The notes below the pieces were generated by a model that saw only the letters and a list, made by a program, of their open reading frames with translations, made no database searches and was not told the origin of the DNA. A DNA stretch of 64,000 bases from Sphingomonas xinjiangensis. GTDB taxonomy: Bacteria > Pseudomonadota > Alphaproteobacteria > Sphingomonadales > Sphingomonadaceae. Below, piece by piece: positions 17,931-26,681 of this stretch. Where the stretch lies: NCBI RefSeq assembly GCF_014199255.1, contig NZ_JACIJF010000004.1, positions 310,001-374,000 on the forward strand. Direction: 5' to 3'. The translations under genes and the position numbers were made by a program. Each line of letters begins with the position of its first letter. The stretch's first letter is position 1.

Positions 17931-17936
17931 TATAAT
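17931..17936 (+). promoter_or_regulatory. CTATAAT-type -10 element ahead of chemoreceptor 1
   Basis: TATAAT preceded by C (CCACGCTATAATGAC), about 70 bp before the chemoreceptor start. It is the first of 13 matching elements in the flagellar/chemotaxis half of the window. No GGCA half-site is seen at the usual upstream distance. Confidence 0.6.
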
Positions 17937-18004
17937 GACTTGGTTAAGGGCTCATAGCCGCATCACGGCTGCCCGGAACCTATTCACTACAGCGGACCTC
18001 ACCC

Positions 18005-19858
18005 ATGCTTGAGATGATCAATAACTGGCGGCTGGAAAAGAAACTCGTAGTCGCCTTCACCGTCATCGGGCTTCTGATGGCGGGCGTCGCCGGCGCCGGC
18101 ATTTACGTCATGTCGGAACTTGGAGCCATTGCGACGCGCCACGTAGAGCGCGGAGTCGCAGGTACGGAAACGCTTGGGAGGTTGATGTCGCACCTGCGCG
18201 AACATCGCATCATCGTCATCTCGCAGCTGACGCCCACAAACGATGGGGATCGCCAGAAGTATGTTGACCGCTACGCAGCCAACAAGGAAGCGATCAAGAA
18301 GGCAGTCGCGGACTACGAGCCGCTGGCCGGAGAGTTCCTGCCGGAGCTGAAGGCGATCGACGCGGACATCGCCAAGCTCGAAGACGTCAACGAACAGGTT
18401 TTCAAGCTGACGCTCAGCCAGGGCATGGCTGTGGCGCTTCCCTACTCCAAATCTGAAGGCAAGGATGCGTCCAGCACCGTGCTCAAGCAAGCCGAAGCGC
18501 TGATTGCCCTGCAGCAAAAGCGCTCCACAGCTGCAAATGATGCCGGTCAGGCCTTCGCGTCCAAGGCATTCTGGGCGGTTCTGATCTTGTCCGCGATGGG
18601 GCTCCTGGCACTCGCGGCCATCTGGAAGCTCATCGTGAAGACCGTGTCGTCCCCCCTGACCGACGTGTCGAAGGCCACGTCTGTGCTCGCCGCTGGTGGG
18701 ACCGCCGAAGTGCCTCACCGCAATCGCGCCGACGAACTGGGCGAGGTGGCCAAGGCAGTTGAGCTTTTCCGCGTCGCAGCGGTGGAGCGGGCCGAGGCGG
18801 ACCGAGTCGCGGCTGAAGCACAGCGGATCGTCACGTCGACGTTGCGCGACGGCTTGTCGTCGCTCAGCCAAGGTGACCTCACCGCTCAGATCAAGGCCGA
18901 TTACCCGGCGGACTATGCCGAGCTGAAGACCAACTTCAATGAAGCGCTGTCCAGCCTGCGCGGCCTGATCGGATCGGTGAGCGAGAGCGCCATCGCGATC
19001 CGCACCGGCTCAGGGGAGATTGCCCAGGCCTCCGAGGACCTGGCGCGCCGCACCGAAGCCAACGCCGCCAGCCTTGAGGAGACCTCTGCGGCGGTGACGC
19101 AGATGGACGGCCGCCTCAAGGCCACTGCCGACGCCGCCAACCGCACCGTGGTGCGCGCCGACGGCGCGATCTCCACCGTGGAAGGCGGCCGCACGATCGC
19201 CGACGAAGCGGTGCAGGCGATGGCGCGCGTCGCCGACGGCGCCAAGGGCATCGACAGCGTGATCGAAGGGCTCGACAAGATCGCCTTCCAGACGCGCGTT
19301 CTCGCCATGAACGCCGCGGTCGAAGCAGGCCGCGCGGGTGAGGCGGGCCGCGGCTTCGCGGTCGTCGCGGACCTGGTGTCGGCACTCGCCATGCGCTCGG
19401 AGGAAGAAGCCGCTCGCGCCCGCGATCAGCTCACCGCCACCCAGACTGACATCGTTTCCGCGGTGGAAATGGTGCAGAAGGTCGACGGCGCGCTCGCCAA
19501 CATCTCGGGCGACGTCGCCGAGGTCCACAGCCTACTCGGCCAGATGGCAGCCGACAATCAGGCGCAGTCCACGGCGATCAGTCAGATCAGCGTGGCGATC
19601 GGCACCATGGATCAGTCGACACAGCAGAACGCTGCCATGGTCGAGCAGACCTCCGCCGCTGCCCGCAACCTGACCAGCGAAGTGGCGACGCTCGCCGAAC
19701 AGGCCGCCAAGTTCGATGTCGGAGCAGCCGCGGCACCCAGGTCGTTCCGCCCGGCAGCGCCTCAGCCGCGCACCAAGAGCGCTGGCTACACCTCGCCGGT
19801 GAAGCCGCTGCCAGTGTCGATCTCGGCACAGGCGGAGGACGACTGGGCCTCCTTCTAA
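18005..19858 (+). CDS. Methyl-accepting chemotaxis protein
   Basis: A transmembrane chemoreceptor of 617 residues. TM1 lies at about residues 13-38, and a mostly helical 4-helix-bundle-like sensor region of about 140 residues follows. TM2 is at about 185-210, then HAMP segments, then a long coiled-coil signalling domain whose hairpin tip IAFQTRVLAMNAAVEAGRAG is conserved. It ends DDWASF, resembling the C-terminal aromatic pentapeptide that tethers CheR/CheB. The signalling domain is almost identical to that of the next receptor. It probably signals to the CheA/CheW encoded at 27040-29729. Confidence 0.93.
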   Translation: MLEMINNWRLEKKLVVAFTVIGLLMAGVAGAGIYVMSELGAIATRHVERGVAGTETLGRLMSHLREHRIIVISQLTPTNDGDRQKYVDRYAANKEAIKKAVADYEPLAGEFLPELKAIDADIAKLEDVNEQVFKLTLSQGMAVALPYSKSEGKDASSTVLKQAEALIALQQKRSTAANDAGQAFASKAFWAVLILSAMGLLALAAIWKLIVKTVSSPLTDVSKATSVLAAGGTAEVPHRNRADELGEVAKAVELFRVAAVERAEADRVAAEAQRIVTSTLRDGLSSLSQGDLTAQIKADYPADYAELKTNFNEALSSLRGLIGSVSESAIAIRTGSGEIAQASEDLARRTEANAASLEETSAAVTQMDGRLKATADAANRTVVRADGAISTVEGGRTIADEAVQAMARVADGAKGIDSVIEGLDKIAFQTRVLAMNAAVEAGRAGEAGRGFAVVADLVSALAMRSEEEAARARDQLTATQTDIVSAVEMVQKVDGALANISGDVAEVHSLLGQMAADNQAQSTAISQISVAIGTMDQSTQQNAAMVEQTSAAARNLTSEVATLAEQAAKFDVGAAAAPRSFRPAAPQPRTKSAGYTSPVKPLPVSISAQAEDDWASF

Positions 19859-19878
19859 GCTCTTTCCGTTCACCCAAG

Positions 19879-19911
19879 AAGGGCGTCGCGGCATCCCCGC
19901 GGCGCCCTTTT
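19879..19911 (+). terminator. Terminator after chemoreceptor 1
   Basis: AAGGGCGTCGCGG pairs with CCGCGGCGCCCTT with one G-T wobble; TTT follows. It lies about 20 bp after the stop. Confidence 0.8.
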
Positions 19912-20075
19912 CTGCATCCGCCGTTGATCGGCGCAAGCGATCTCAGTCAGCAATGAAATGTTTCAGATGTTTGTCTGCTTCTCAATCTCTGGGGTTCTAA
20001 AATCCATCTAAGGAGGGTGCCGGGCTGCCGAAGAACATTTCCCTACGTAAAAATACGGTGGCCGTTGCTCTCCCC

Positions 20076-20081
20076 TATAAT
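20076..20081 (+). promoter_or_regulatory. CTATAAT-type -10 element ahead of chemoreceptor 2
   Basis: TCCCCTATAATGCC, 80 bp before the start codon; it matches the C-TATAAT consensus found upstream of other motility genes here. Confidence 0.6.
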
Positions 20082-20160
20082 GCCGCATCGGGTCCCGCCC
20101 AGATAGGTTGATCCAAATCAAAGGGTTGCCACGGCGCAGGGCGAACAAAGGACGATTATA

Positions 20161-21519
20161 ATGCACTGGTTTAGAACCGACGCCCCTATACGCCAAAAGA
20201 TGCTGATCGTGTTCCAGACCATGATTGGCTTCATGGTGGCGATTCAGGCGTCGAGCTTTCTCGGCTGGGTGGGGCAAGCGATCAGCGTCGCACTGATCCT
20301 GACCGCCATCTATCTCGCTCACCAGTTCCGCAATGCGGTGTGCGATCCCTATGTCACCACCGTGGTACGCATGGAGGGGCTTGCCGCGGGCGACCTCAAC
20401 AGCCCTATTCTCTTCAACGACTATAAGGATTGTGTCGGCCGGCTTAGCCGGGGCATGGTCGGCTTTCGCGACGCCGCAGTGGCACAACGTCGTTCGGGCG
20501 AGGAGCAGGCCGAAGTGGTCCGCATTCTGGGAGAAAGCTTCTCGCGTCTGACGCAGGGCGATCTGACCGCGGACGTCACCGCCGACGTGCCGCCAGCCTA
20601 TGCCGAGCTCAAGGACAATTTCAACGAAGCGCTGGCAAGTCTGCGCACGCTGATCGGCTCGGTGAGCGAGAGCGCGATGGCGATCCGCACCGGCTCGGGC
20701 GAGATCGCCCAGGCGTCGGAAGACCTGGCGCGCCGCACCGAAGCCAATGCCGCCAGCCTGGAGCAGACCTCCGCCGCTATTACCCAGATGGACGGTCGAT
20801 TGAAGGCCACGGCGGAAGCCGCCACCCGCACCGTGCACCGCGCCGATGATGCCATCGCCACCGTCGATGGCGGCCGTGCGATCGCCGACGAAGCGGTGCA
20901 GGCGATGGCGCGCGTGGCCGACGGCGCCAAGGGCATCGACAGCGTGATCGAGGGGCTCGACAAGATCGCCTTCCAGACCCGCGTTCTCGCGATGAACGCC
21001 GCGGTCGAAGCAGGCCGCGCCGGCGAGGCGGGTCGTGGCTTCGCGGTCGTCGCCGATCTGGTGTCGGCCCTCGCGATGCGCTCGGAAGAAGAAGCCGCCC
21101 GCGCCCGCGATCAGCTCACCGCCACCCAGACCGACATCGTTTCCGCGGTGGAAATGGTGCAAAAGGTCGACGGCGCGCTCGCCAACATCTCGGGCGACGT
21201 CGCCGAGGTCCACAGCCTGCTCGGTCAGATGGCGGCCGACAACCGCGCCCAATCGAGCGCCATCGGCGAAATCAGCGTCGCGATCGGTACCATGGATCAG
21301 GCCACCCAACAGAATGCCGCCATGGTCGAACAGACCTCGGCCGCTGCCCGCAACCTCACCAGCGAAGTGGTGACGCTCGCCGACCAGACCGGCAAGTTCG
21401 AGGTCGGGCACAGCCGCCCCGCCCCGCTCCTTCTCGCCACAATCGGCGCCGCTTCGTGCGAAGAAGAACTATGTCTCGCCGGTGAAGCCCCTGCCCGCCG
21501 CGCGCGTGACGCAGGATGA
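20161..21519 (+). CDS. Methyl-accepting chemotaxis protein with apparent C-terminal frameshift
   Basis: A 452-codon chemoreceptor with two closely spaced N-terminal membrane segments (about residues 18-60) and essentially no periplasmic domain. A HAMP-like region (RMEGLAAGDLNSPI) and the same signalling domain as the previous receptor follow (IAFQTRVLAMNAAVEAGRAG). The frame as read ends with an unrelated tail. Removing one G from the GGG at 21406-21408 restores AAPPRSF, YVSPVKPLP and a terminal QDDWASF that aligns with receptor 1, ending at 21535. This is either a real one-base insertion that deletes the adaptation tether or a sequencing error. Confidence 0.88.
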   Translation: MHWFRTDAPIRQKMLIVFQTMIGFMVAIQASSFLGWVGQAISVALILTAIYLAHQFRNAVCDPYVTTVVRMEGLAAGDLNSPILFNDYKDCVGRLSRGMVGFRDAAVAQRRSGEEQAEVVRILGESFSRLTQGDLTADVTADVPPAYAELKDNFNEALASLRTLIGSVSESAMAIRTGSGEIAQASEDLARRTEANAASLEQTSAAITQMDGRLKATAEAATRTVHRADDAIATVDGGRAIADEAVQAMARVADGAKGIDSVIEGLDKIAFQTRVLAMNAAVEAGRAGEAGRGFAVVADLVSALAMRSEEEAARARDQLTATQTDIVSAVEMVQKVDGALANISGDVAEVHSLLGQMAADNRAQSSAIGEISVAIGTMDQATQQNAAMVEQTSAAARNLTSEVVTLADQTGKFEVGHSRPAPLLLATIGAASCEEELCLAGEAPARRARDAG

Positions 21520-21559
21520 TTGGGCAAGCTTCTGACCTGCCACCCTCGCTAAACGCAAG

Positions 21560-21590
21560 AGGGCGTCACGAGCGATCGTGGCGCCCTTTT
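21560..21590 (+). terminator. Terminator after chemoreceptor 2
   Basis: AGGGCGTCACG pairs with CGTGGCGCCCT (one wobble) and is followed by TTT. It sits 25 bp after the restored receptor end. Confidence 0.8.
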
Positions 21591-21670
21591 GCTGTCAGGC
21601 TGATCCGCCACGGCAATCAGCAAGTCGCTTGAGACGAACAGGAATGCGCGCTTCTCACGTGCGGCAAGCA

Positions 21671-21708
21671 AAAAAGGGGCGCCAGCGATATCCGCTGCGC
21701 CCCCTTTC
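21671..21708 (-). terminator. Terminator after flaF
   Basis: On the minus strand, GGGGGCGCAGCG and CGCTGGCGCCCC form a GC-rich stem (one bulge) followed by a run of six T, 18 bp past the flaF stop. Confidence 0.8.
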
Positions 21709-21725
21709 TGTTCGGCCTTGCAGGA

Positions 21726-22085
21726 TCAGGCGGCCAGACGCTGGACCTTCAGCCCGTCCATGACGGTACGGTTCAACGCGATCAGTTCGCCGATCGGTTC
21801 GCGGCCAGCCATCACGTCGCTGGTGAAGCGCTGCACCCACAGGCCCAGCGAGATGATCGACGCGCGCAGTTCGACGGGCAGGCTGTTCCCCTCGGCGCCG
21901 CAATCCGTCATGAACGCCGTCCACATCTCACGATTGCGGTGGAGCGGGTTGATCAGCTGGGCTCCCTTGAGACCTGCGGATTCCGCGTCCATCATTTCAC
22001 CGGTAATCTGGCTGAGCAGCCGGTGCTCCGCCGCACGCGGCGTTTCGGCCCGGCTGCGGGCCGCCTGATAGGCAGTAATGGTCAT
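21726..22085 (-). CDS. flaF: Flagellar biosynthesis regulator FlaF
   Basis: A 119-residue, all-helical protein of the alphaproteobacterial FlaF family, which with FlbT controls flagellin synthesis or secretion after transcription. Diagnostic stretches are AYQAARSRAETPRAAEHRLL, a central Asn/Arg/Met-rich HRNREMWTAF and a C-terminal LGLWVQRFTSDVM. It is transcribed alone, leftwards, with a good AAAGGAG site 8 bases before the ATG. The flbT partner is not in the window and flagellin lies 35 kb away. A minus-strand TAGAAT near 22115 could be its -10. Confidence 0.88.
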   Translation of the reverse strand: MTITAYQAARSRAETPRAAEHRLLSQITGEMMDAESAGLKGAQLINPLHRNREMWTAFMTDCGAEGNSLPVELRASIISLGLWVQRFTSDVMAGREPIGELIALNRTVMDGLKVQRLAA

Positions 22086-22148
22086 GCTGGCTCCTTTGAT
22101 GACCCGCTCATTCTAGAACGAAATCACAGGATCGGTCGGGTTCCTTCC

Positions 22149-22154
22149 TATAAG
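22149..22154 (+). promoter_or_regulatory. CTATAAG-type -10 element ahead of the HAD/methyltransferase pair
   Basis: TTCCTTCCTATAAGATT, 46 bp before the TTG start at 22200. It matches the motility consensus and suggests that the modification genes belong to the flagellar regulon. Confidence 0.6.
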
Positions 22155-22199
22155 ATTCATGCGTTCACCAATGCGGGCGCGCTTTCAGGGAACCGGCAT

Positions 22200-24611
22200 T
22201 TGCCCGACATCATCCTTCCGCACGATCTTCCCACCGCGCTTGATGGTCGCGACGGGCTGAAGCTGCTATCGCTGGATTGCTTCGACACGCTGCTGTGGCG
22301 CGACTGCCACGCGCCCAAGGACCTGTTCGGCACGCTGCCCAACACCACGGTGACACAGCGCCAATGGGCCGAGCAGCGCGCTCGGGCTGGCGCCGAGTTG
22401 CGCCACGGCCGCGAAGAGGTCACCATCGCGGAAATCTACCGCGAGCTGCTGCCCAACGGCAGCGCGGACGACCGGAATGCGGCGATCCGCCACGAGCTCG
22501 ACGCCGAAGCCGCGCATTGCTTCGCCTTTGGACCGACAGTCAAGTTGATGCAGGCGGCCAAGCACCGCGGCATGCAAGTCATCATCGTCTCGGACACCTA
22601 TCTCGACGCGGACCGGCTGCGCGATCTGATCGCCACGGCGGCGGGCGAAGAAGTCGCCAGCCTGATCGACCGGATCTTCTGCTCGTCGGCCTATGGCAAG
22701 CCGAAGAGCATGGGTCTGTATGGCGAGGTGTTGAAGGCGCTGAACGTTCGCCCGCAAACAATCCTGCACATCGGCGACAACTTTCGTGCCGACGTTACGG
22801 GCGTTTCACCCTTCGGCGTTCATACGCTCCATCTCAAGCAATTTGACCAAGACACAGAACAGCGCCTGCGCCTGGAATCTGCGGTCAACGCCATGCTGCA
22901 CCCGGTGCAGACCGGTCTCGCCGCCACGCACCAGCCGCACCGCGCAACCTTGTCGGCGGTCGAGCCCACCATCCAGGACCCGGCCGAAGCGTTCGGCTTC
23001 GCCACACTCGGACCCGTGCTTCACGGCTATGACCGCTGGCTGGCCGCAGAGGCCGCAGAACTTGCCGCCAGGAACGGGGGCAAGATCCACCACGTATTCC
23101 TGATGCGCGATGGGTATCTGCCGCAGCTGGTGCATCAAGCGAGCGGCGGCGACGCCGGCCACGCGGTCGAGATCAGCCGCTTCACGGCCACCGCTGCTTC
23201 CTTCGTCGATGGCGAAGCAGTCGAGCGCTACATCCAGATCGAGGAAGAAAGCGAGCCCCGCGTCGTCGCCAAGCAGTTGCTGCTGGCACCTGCCGAAATC
23301 GACACGGTCCTCGGGAAGTCGCCGAGCGGCAAGGGTGCGTATGCCGCGCTTGCTCGCGCCGTCCGCACGCCCGCACGCCTGCGCCGTATCACGAACGCTT
23401 CTGCGGCGTTCGCTGACCGGCTGATTGCGCATGTCCGCCGCACCGTCGATCCCGCGCCCGGCGACACGCTGATGCTGGTTGACCTCGGCTACAACGGATC
23501 AGTTCAGAACGACATCGAACCGCTTCTGCGAGAGCGGCTGGGGGTGCATGTCGCGGGCCGCTACTTGCTGCTGCGCGAACAGTTCCGTGCGGGCTTGGAC
23601 AAAAAGGGCTTCATCGGCCACGATCAGTATGACGGTAGTACGCTGGAGGCGCTATGCACCAACGTTGCCGTGCTCGAACAGCTGTGCACCGTCGCGCAGG
23701 GCTCGGTGGTCGATTACCAACCCGATGGCACGCCGATCCGCAAGGGCAACAGCATCAAGGCGCGCCAAAGCGCGCTGCGCGAGCGTATCCAGGCCGGCTG
23801 TGTCCGCTTCAGTCGGTCCCAAGCGAGCATGACGATCCGCCGCGCCGCGCCGCACGAGGCTCAGATGTGGCGCCGCGCCGCTGCGGCCGTACTCGGTCGA
23901 CTCATGTATCTGCCGATGGCGCAGGAGCTGGCGGTACTGCGCGAGTTCGAGCATGACGTGAACCTGGGCGTCGACGATACCGTGGCGCTGTTCGATCATG
24001 CGATCGCGCACCGTGGCCTGCGCCGTCGCGGCCTGTTCTACATGAAGGGTGCCGACCGCATGTACCTGCCCGCCGAACTCCACGGCGAAGGCTTGGCGCT
24101 CAAGCTCAGCCTGTTGACGCACAAGCGCTTCGGCCTGGGATTGAAGCATGCTGACTTCGTCGACCGCACCCTCTCGCTGCCGGTGATCGTCGCCGACGGA
24201 CGTGACGTCTCCACCAGCACCGTGAACGCTACTCCAACGCATGACGGCTATTACCTCGCGGCCATCCCGGTCGGTGATTGCCGCCTGTCCATTGGACTTC
24301 AGTTCGGCAAGCTGTTCGATTGGGTACAGGTCGAGAGCGCGGTATTCGTGCCGGCATCACACTTCGGCGACAAGCGGGGCCCCGGGTCGGAAGAAGTCGA
24401 TGGCCTGCCCTCGCTGGATGGCATGGAGCAGACCGCGCCGCACTTGTTCCGCTGCGCCGATGCGAGCGCCTTCATGATGGTTCCGCCGCCGCCCCGCCGC
24501 GACGACCGGCAGATGCTCCTGGCCGTCACCTTCCGCCCCATCGCCCCGCGTCAGGCACCGCCCGCCGCGGCCGCCCATACCCTAGCCCACGCTTCGGGAG
24601 TTTCCGCATGA
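22200..24611 (+). CDS. Large HAD-superfamily protein, probable flagellin/glycan modification
   Basis: A protein of 803 residues. The N-terminal HAD domain has motif I LLSLDCFDTLLWR (DxxxT-type nucleophile region), motif II VIIVSDTYLDADRLR, a Lys in YGKPKSMG, and ILHIGDNFRADVTG as the metal-binding motif. A second half (about residues 280-800) has HVFLMRDGYLPQLVH and LVDLGYNGSVQ, seen in large HAD proteins linked to glycan loci; its function is unknown. TTG 22200 is chosen because AGGGA lies 8 bases upstream; earlier starts lie before the promoter. It is coupled to a methyltransferase by ATGA. A role in modifying flagellin is inferred from position. Confidence 0.75.
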   Translation: MPDIILPHDLPTALDGRDGLKLLSLDCFDTLLWRDCHAPKDLFGTLPNTTVTQRQWAEQRARAGAELRHGREEVTIAEIYRELLPNGSADDRNAAIRHELDAEAAHCFAFGPTVKLMQAAKHRGMQVIIVSDTYLDADRLRDLIATAAGEEVASLIDRIFCSSAYGKPKSMGLYGEVLKALNVRPQTILHIGDNFRADVTGVSPFGVHTLHLKQFDQDTEQRLRLESAVNAMLHPVQTGLAATHQPHRATLSAVEPTIQDPAEAFGFATLGPVLHGYDRWLAAEAAELAARNGGKIHHVFLMRDGYLPQLVHQASGGDAGHAVEISRFTATAASFVDGEAVERYIQIEEESEPRVVAKQLLLAPAEIDTVLGKSPSGKGAYAALARAVRTPARLRRITNASAAFADRLIAHVRRTVDPAPGDTLMLVDLGYNGSVQNDIEPLLRERLGVHVAGRYLLLREQFRAGLDKKGFIGHDQYDGSTLEALCTNVAVLEQLCTVAQGSVVDYQPDGTPIRKGNSIKARQSALRERIQAGCVRFSRSQASMTIRRAAPHEAQMWRRAAAAVLGRLMYLPMAQELAVLREFEHDVNLGVDDTVALFDHAIAHRGLRRRGLFYMKGADRMYLPAELHGEGLALKLSLLTHKRFGLGLKHADFVDRTLSLPVIVADGRDVSTSTVNATPTHDGYYLAAIPVGDCRLSIGLQFGKLFDWVQVESAVFVPASHFGDKRGPGSEEVDGLPSLDGMEQTAPHLFRCADASAFMMVPPPPRRDDRQMLLAVTFRPIAPRQAPPAAAAHTLAHASGVSA

Positions 24612-25420
24612 GCCTGTTGATCCATTCCATGTCCGAGTTTTCCGACATCATCCTAGGCACGCTGCACGCCGCCGAAGCGCGCGCGATCACGGAAATCGGC
24701 GCCGAATTCGGCGGCATGTCGCAACAGCTAGCCGCCTATGCCCAAGTGCTCGGCGGCAGCCTGACCAGCATCGATCCCGCGCCGAAGCCCGAGTTTCTCG
24801 ATTGGGTCGCCTCCGCTCCGGCCGTGCGCCACATCGCCGGAACCAGCCTTGAGGTGATGGCCGACTGCCGCGATGTCGATGCCTGGGTGATCGACGGCGA
24901 CCATAATTATTACACGGTCTCCAACGAGCTTCGCATAGCCGATGAACTGTCGCGCCGCGACGGCAAGCCGCTTCTGCTCATCCTGCACGACATCAGCTGG
25001 CCCTGCGCCCGCCGCGACAGCTACTACGCGCCCGAACGTATTCCTGCCGACCATCGTCATCCGTACAGCTTCGATGGTGGCGTCACCATCGGCGACCCCG
25101 GCTGCGCGGACGGGCGCGGGTTCCGTGGCATGGGCCAGTTCGCCTGGGCCACCCATGAAGGCGGCCCACGCAACGGGGTCCTGACCGCGGTCGAGGATTT
25201 CCTCGCGCAAGCCGATACGCAGGCGCGTCCGCTGTCGTTCGCCAACATCCCCGCGGTGTTCGGCCTGGGCATTGTGTTCGATGCGTCCGCCCCTTGGGCC
25301 GCGGAGGTGACCCGCGTGGTGGAGCCTTATCACAACAACAGCCTGCTCGCCTCGCTCGAGCTCAACCGCCTCCAGAACTATCTGGCGGTGATCGACGCGC
25401 AGGATCGCCTCGCCGCGTAA
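24608..25420 (+). CDS. Class I SAM-dependent methyltransferase-like protein
   Basis: A 270-residue protein coupled to the HAD gene by an ATGA overlap. The Rossmann-like start ARAITEIGAEFGGMSQQLAAY resembles the SAM-binding motif I region. LTSIDPAP is a candidate acidic loop, and AWVIDGDHNYYTVSNEL is typical of Methyltransf_24-type enzymes, followed by LLLILHDISWP. These enzymes often methylate sugars or amino groups in glycan pathways. Together with the HAD protein and the nearby flagellar genes it suggests modification of flagellin or its glycan. The substrate cannot be read from sequence. Confidence 0.72.
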   Translation: MSLLIHSMSEFSDIILGTLHAAEARAITEIGAEFGGMSQQLAAYAQVLGGSLTSIDPAPKPEFLDWVASAPAVRHIAGTSLEVMADCRDVDAWVIDGDHNYYTVSNELRIADELSRRDGKPLLLILHDISWPCARRDSYYAPERIPADHRHPYSFDGGVTIGDPGCADGRGFRGMGQFAWATHEGGPRNGVLTAVEDFLAQADTQARPLSFANIPAVFGLGIVFDASAPWAAEVTRVVEPYHNNSLLASLELNRLQNYLAVIDAQDRLAA

Positions 25421-25460
25421 CTTTAATGGCCGGGAACCCGCCAGCAGGTGGGACCCGTCC

Positions 25461-25466
25461 TATAAT
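25461..25466 (+). promoter_or_regulatory. CTATAAT-type -10 element ahead of motA-che operon
   Basis: CCCGTCCTATAATTGA, 36 bp before the motA ATG. It is the only recognisable promoter for the long chemotaxis operon that follows. Confidence 0.65.
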
Positions 25467-25501
25467 TGACCAAGCACCATGCACTTAGAACAGGTATCGC
25501 C

Positions 25502-26386
25502 ATGCTGAACGGCGTCGGTTTCATTATCATCCTCGTCTGCGTCTTTGGCAGCTTCATGATGGCTGGCGGCAAGATGGACATCATCGTCCACGCCCTGCCG
25601 CACGAGCTCATGGCGATCGGCGGCGCCTCCATCGGCGCGTTCGTCGTCTCGAACTCGATGGCGACGGTGAAGAAGGCTGGCGGCGGCATCATGCGGTCCT
25701 TCAAGGGCAGCAAGTGGAAGGCGCAGGACTATAAGGACCTGCTCACCATGATGTTCGGCATCCTGTCGACCTTCAAGAAGGGCGGCGCCACCGCGCTCGA
25801 GCCGCATCTCGACAAGCCTGAGGAAAGCAGCCTCTTTACGCCCTATCCGCGGCTGCTCAAGGATCATCACCTGATCGAATTCACCTGCGATTACCTGCGC
25901 ATGATGACGGTCAATTTCGAGGATCCGCACCAACTCGAAGCGGCGATGGACGCCGACATCGAAAAGCATCATCATGAAGAGGCCGGTCCGCAGCACGCGC
26001 TGCAGATCATGGCCGACGGCCTGCCCGCAGTGGGAATCGTGGCCGCGGTGCTCGGCGTCATCAAGACGATGGGCTCGATCGATCAGCCAACCGAGATCCT
26101 CGGTGCCATGATCGGCGGCGCGCTTGTCGGTACCTTTCTGGGCATCCTTCTCAGCTACTGCCTTGTGGGTCCGCTCGCGGCGAAGCTGCTCGAAACGATC
26201 GAACAGGACTCCAAGCCCTTCTTCATCGTGAAGACCGCGATTGTCGCTTACGCCCAGAACCAGCCGGTTCAGGTCGCGATCGAGATCGCCCGCCGCATGA
26301 CGCCGTCGGCCTACGCACCGACCTTCCAGCAACTAGAAACTGCACTCGACGAGGCGAAAAATGGACTCAACCCTGCCACTGCATGA
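25502..26386 (+). CDS. motA: Flagellar stator protein MotA
   Basis: The proton-channel stator subunit, 294 residues with four membrane helices: TM1 about residues 3-22, TM2 about 30-50 (HELMAIGGASIGAFVV), TM3 about 173-193 (GLPAVGIVAAVLGVIKTMG) with the conserved Pro, and TM4 about 205-228. The cytoplasmic loop carries the charged residues that touch FliG. The ATG at 25502 is chosen because an upstream TTG at 25466 overlaps the promoter. It heads a tightly packed chemotaxis operon, and motB lies ten genes downstream rather than adjacent, which is unusual. Confidence 0.95.
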   Translation: MLNGVGFIIILVCVFGSFMMAGGKMDIIVHALPHELMAIGGASIGAFVVSNSMATVKKAGGGIMRSFKGSKWKAQDYKDLLTMMFGILSTFKKGGATALEPHLDKPEESSLFTPYPRLLKDHHLIEFTCDYLRMMTVNFEDPHQLEAAMDADIEKHHHEEAGPQHALQIMADGLPAVGIVAAVLGVIKTMGSIDQPTEILGAMIGGALVGTFLGILLSYCLVGPLAAKLLETIEQDSKPFFIVKTAIVAYAQNQPVQVAIEIARRMTPSAYAPTFQQLETALDEAKNGLNPATA

Positions 26387-26681
26387 CGCAGCACATGACG
26401 GGGCGGTGCGCCTGCCGGCGCACGGCACCACCGTTACCGCCGAAGATCTGCGCGTGGGCCTCGTCCTCGCCGCCGACCGCAACGACGCGATCGAGGTTGA
26501 TGCCTCGGACGTGGAGAGCGTCGGTCAGGCCGTGCTCCAGCTCCTCGTCGCAGCCCGCAACGAAGCCTCGGCCGCCGGCCAGGACTTCCGCATCGTAAAC
26601 CCCAGCCAAGCCTTTGTCGAACGCGTGACAAGCTGCCACCTGGCGCACGCAGTCGGCCTCGAAACCGGAGACGCCCTGTGA
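26361..26681 (+). CDS. STAS-domain protein in chemotaxis operon
   Basis: A 106-residue protein overlapping the end of motA by 26 bp and the next gene (cheY) by 4. The sequence EVDASDVESVGQAVLQLLVA and the C-terminal AFVERVTSCHLAHAVGL fit a STAS fold of the anti-anti-sigma type. The usual phospho-Ser position after the Asp-Ala-Ser stretch is plausible (DASDVESVG). In other bacteria STAS proteins in che operons affect adaptation or motor control; here its role is unknown. Confidence 0.72.
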   Translation: MDSTLPLHDAAHDGAVRLPAHGTTVTAEDLRVGLVLAADRNDAIEVDASDVESVGQAVLQLLVAARNEASAAGQDFRIVNPSQAFVERVTSCHLAHAVGLETGDAL

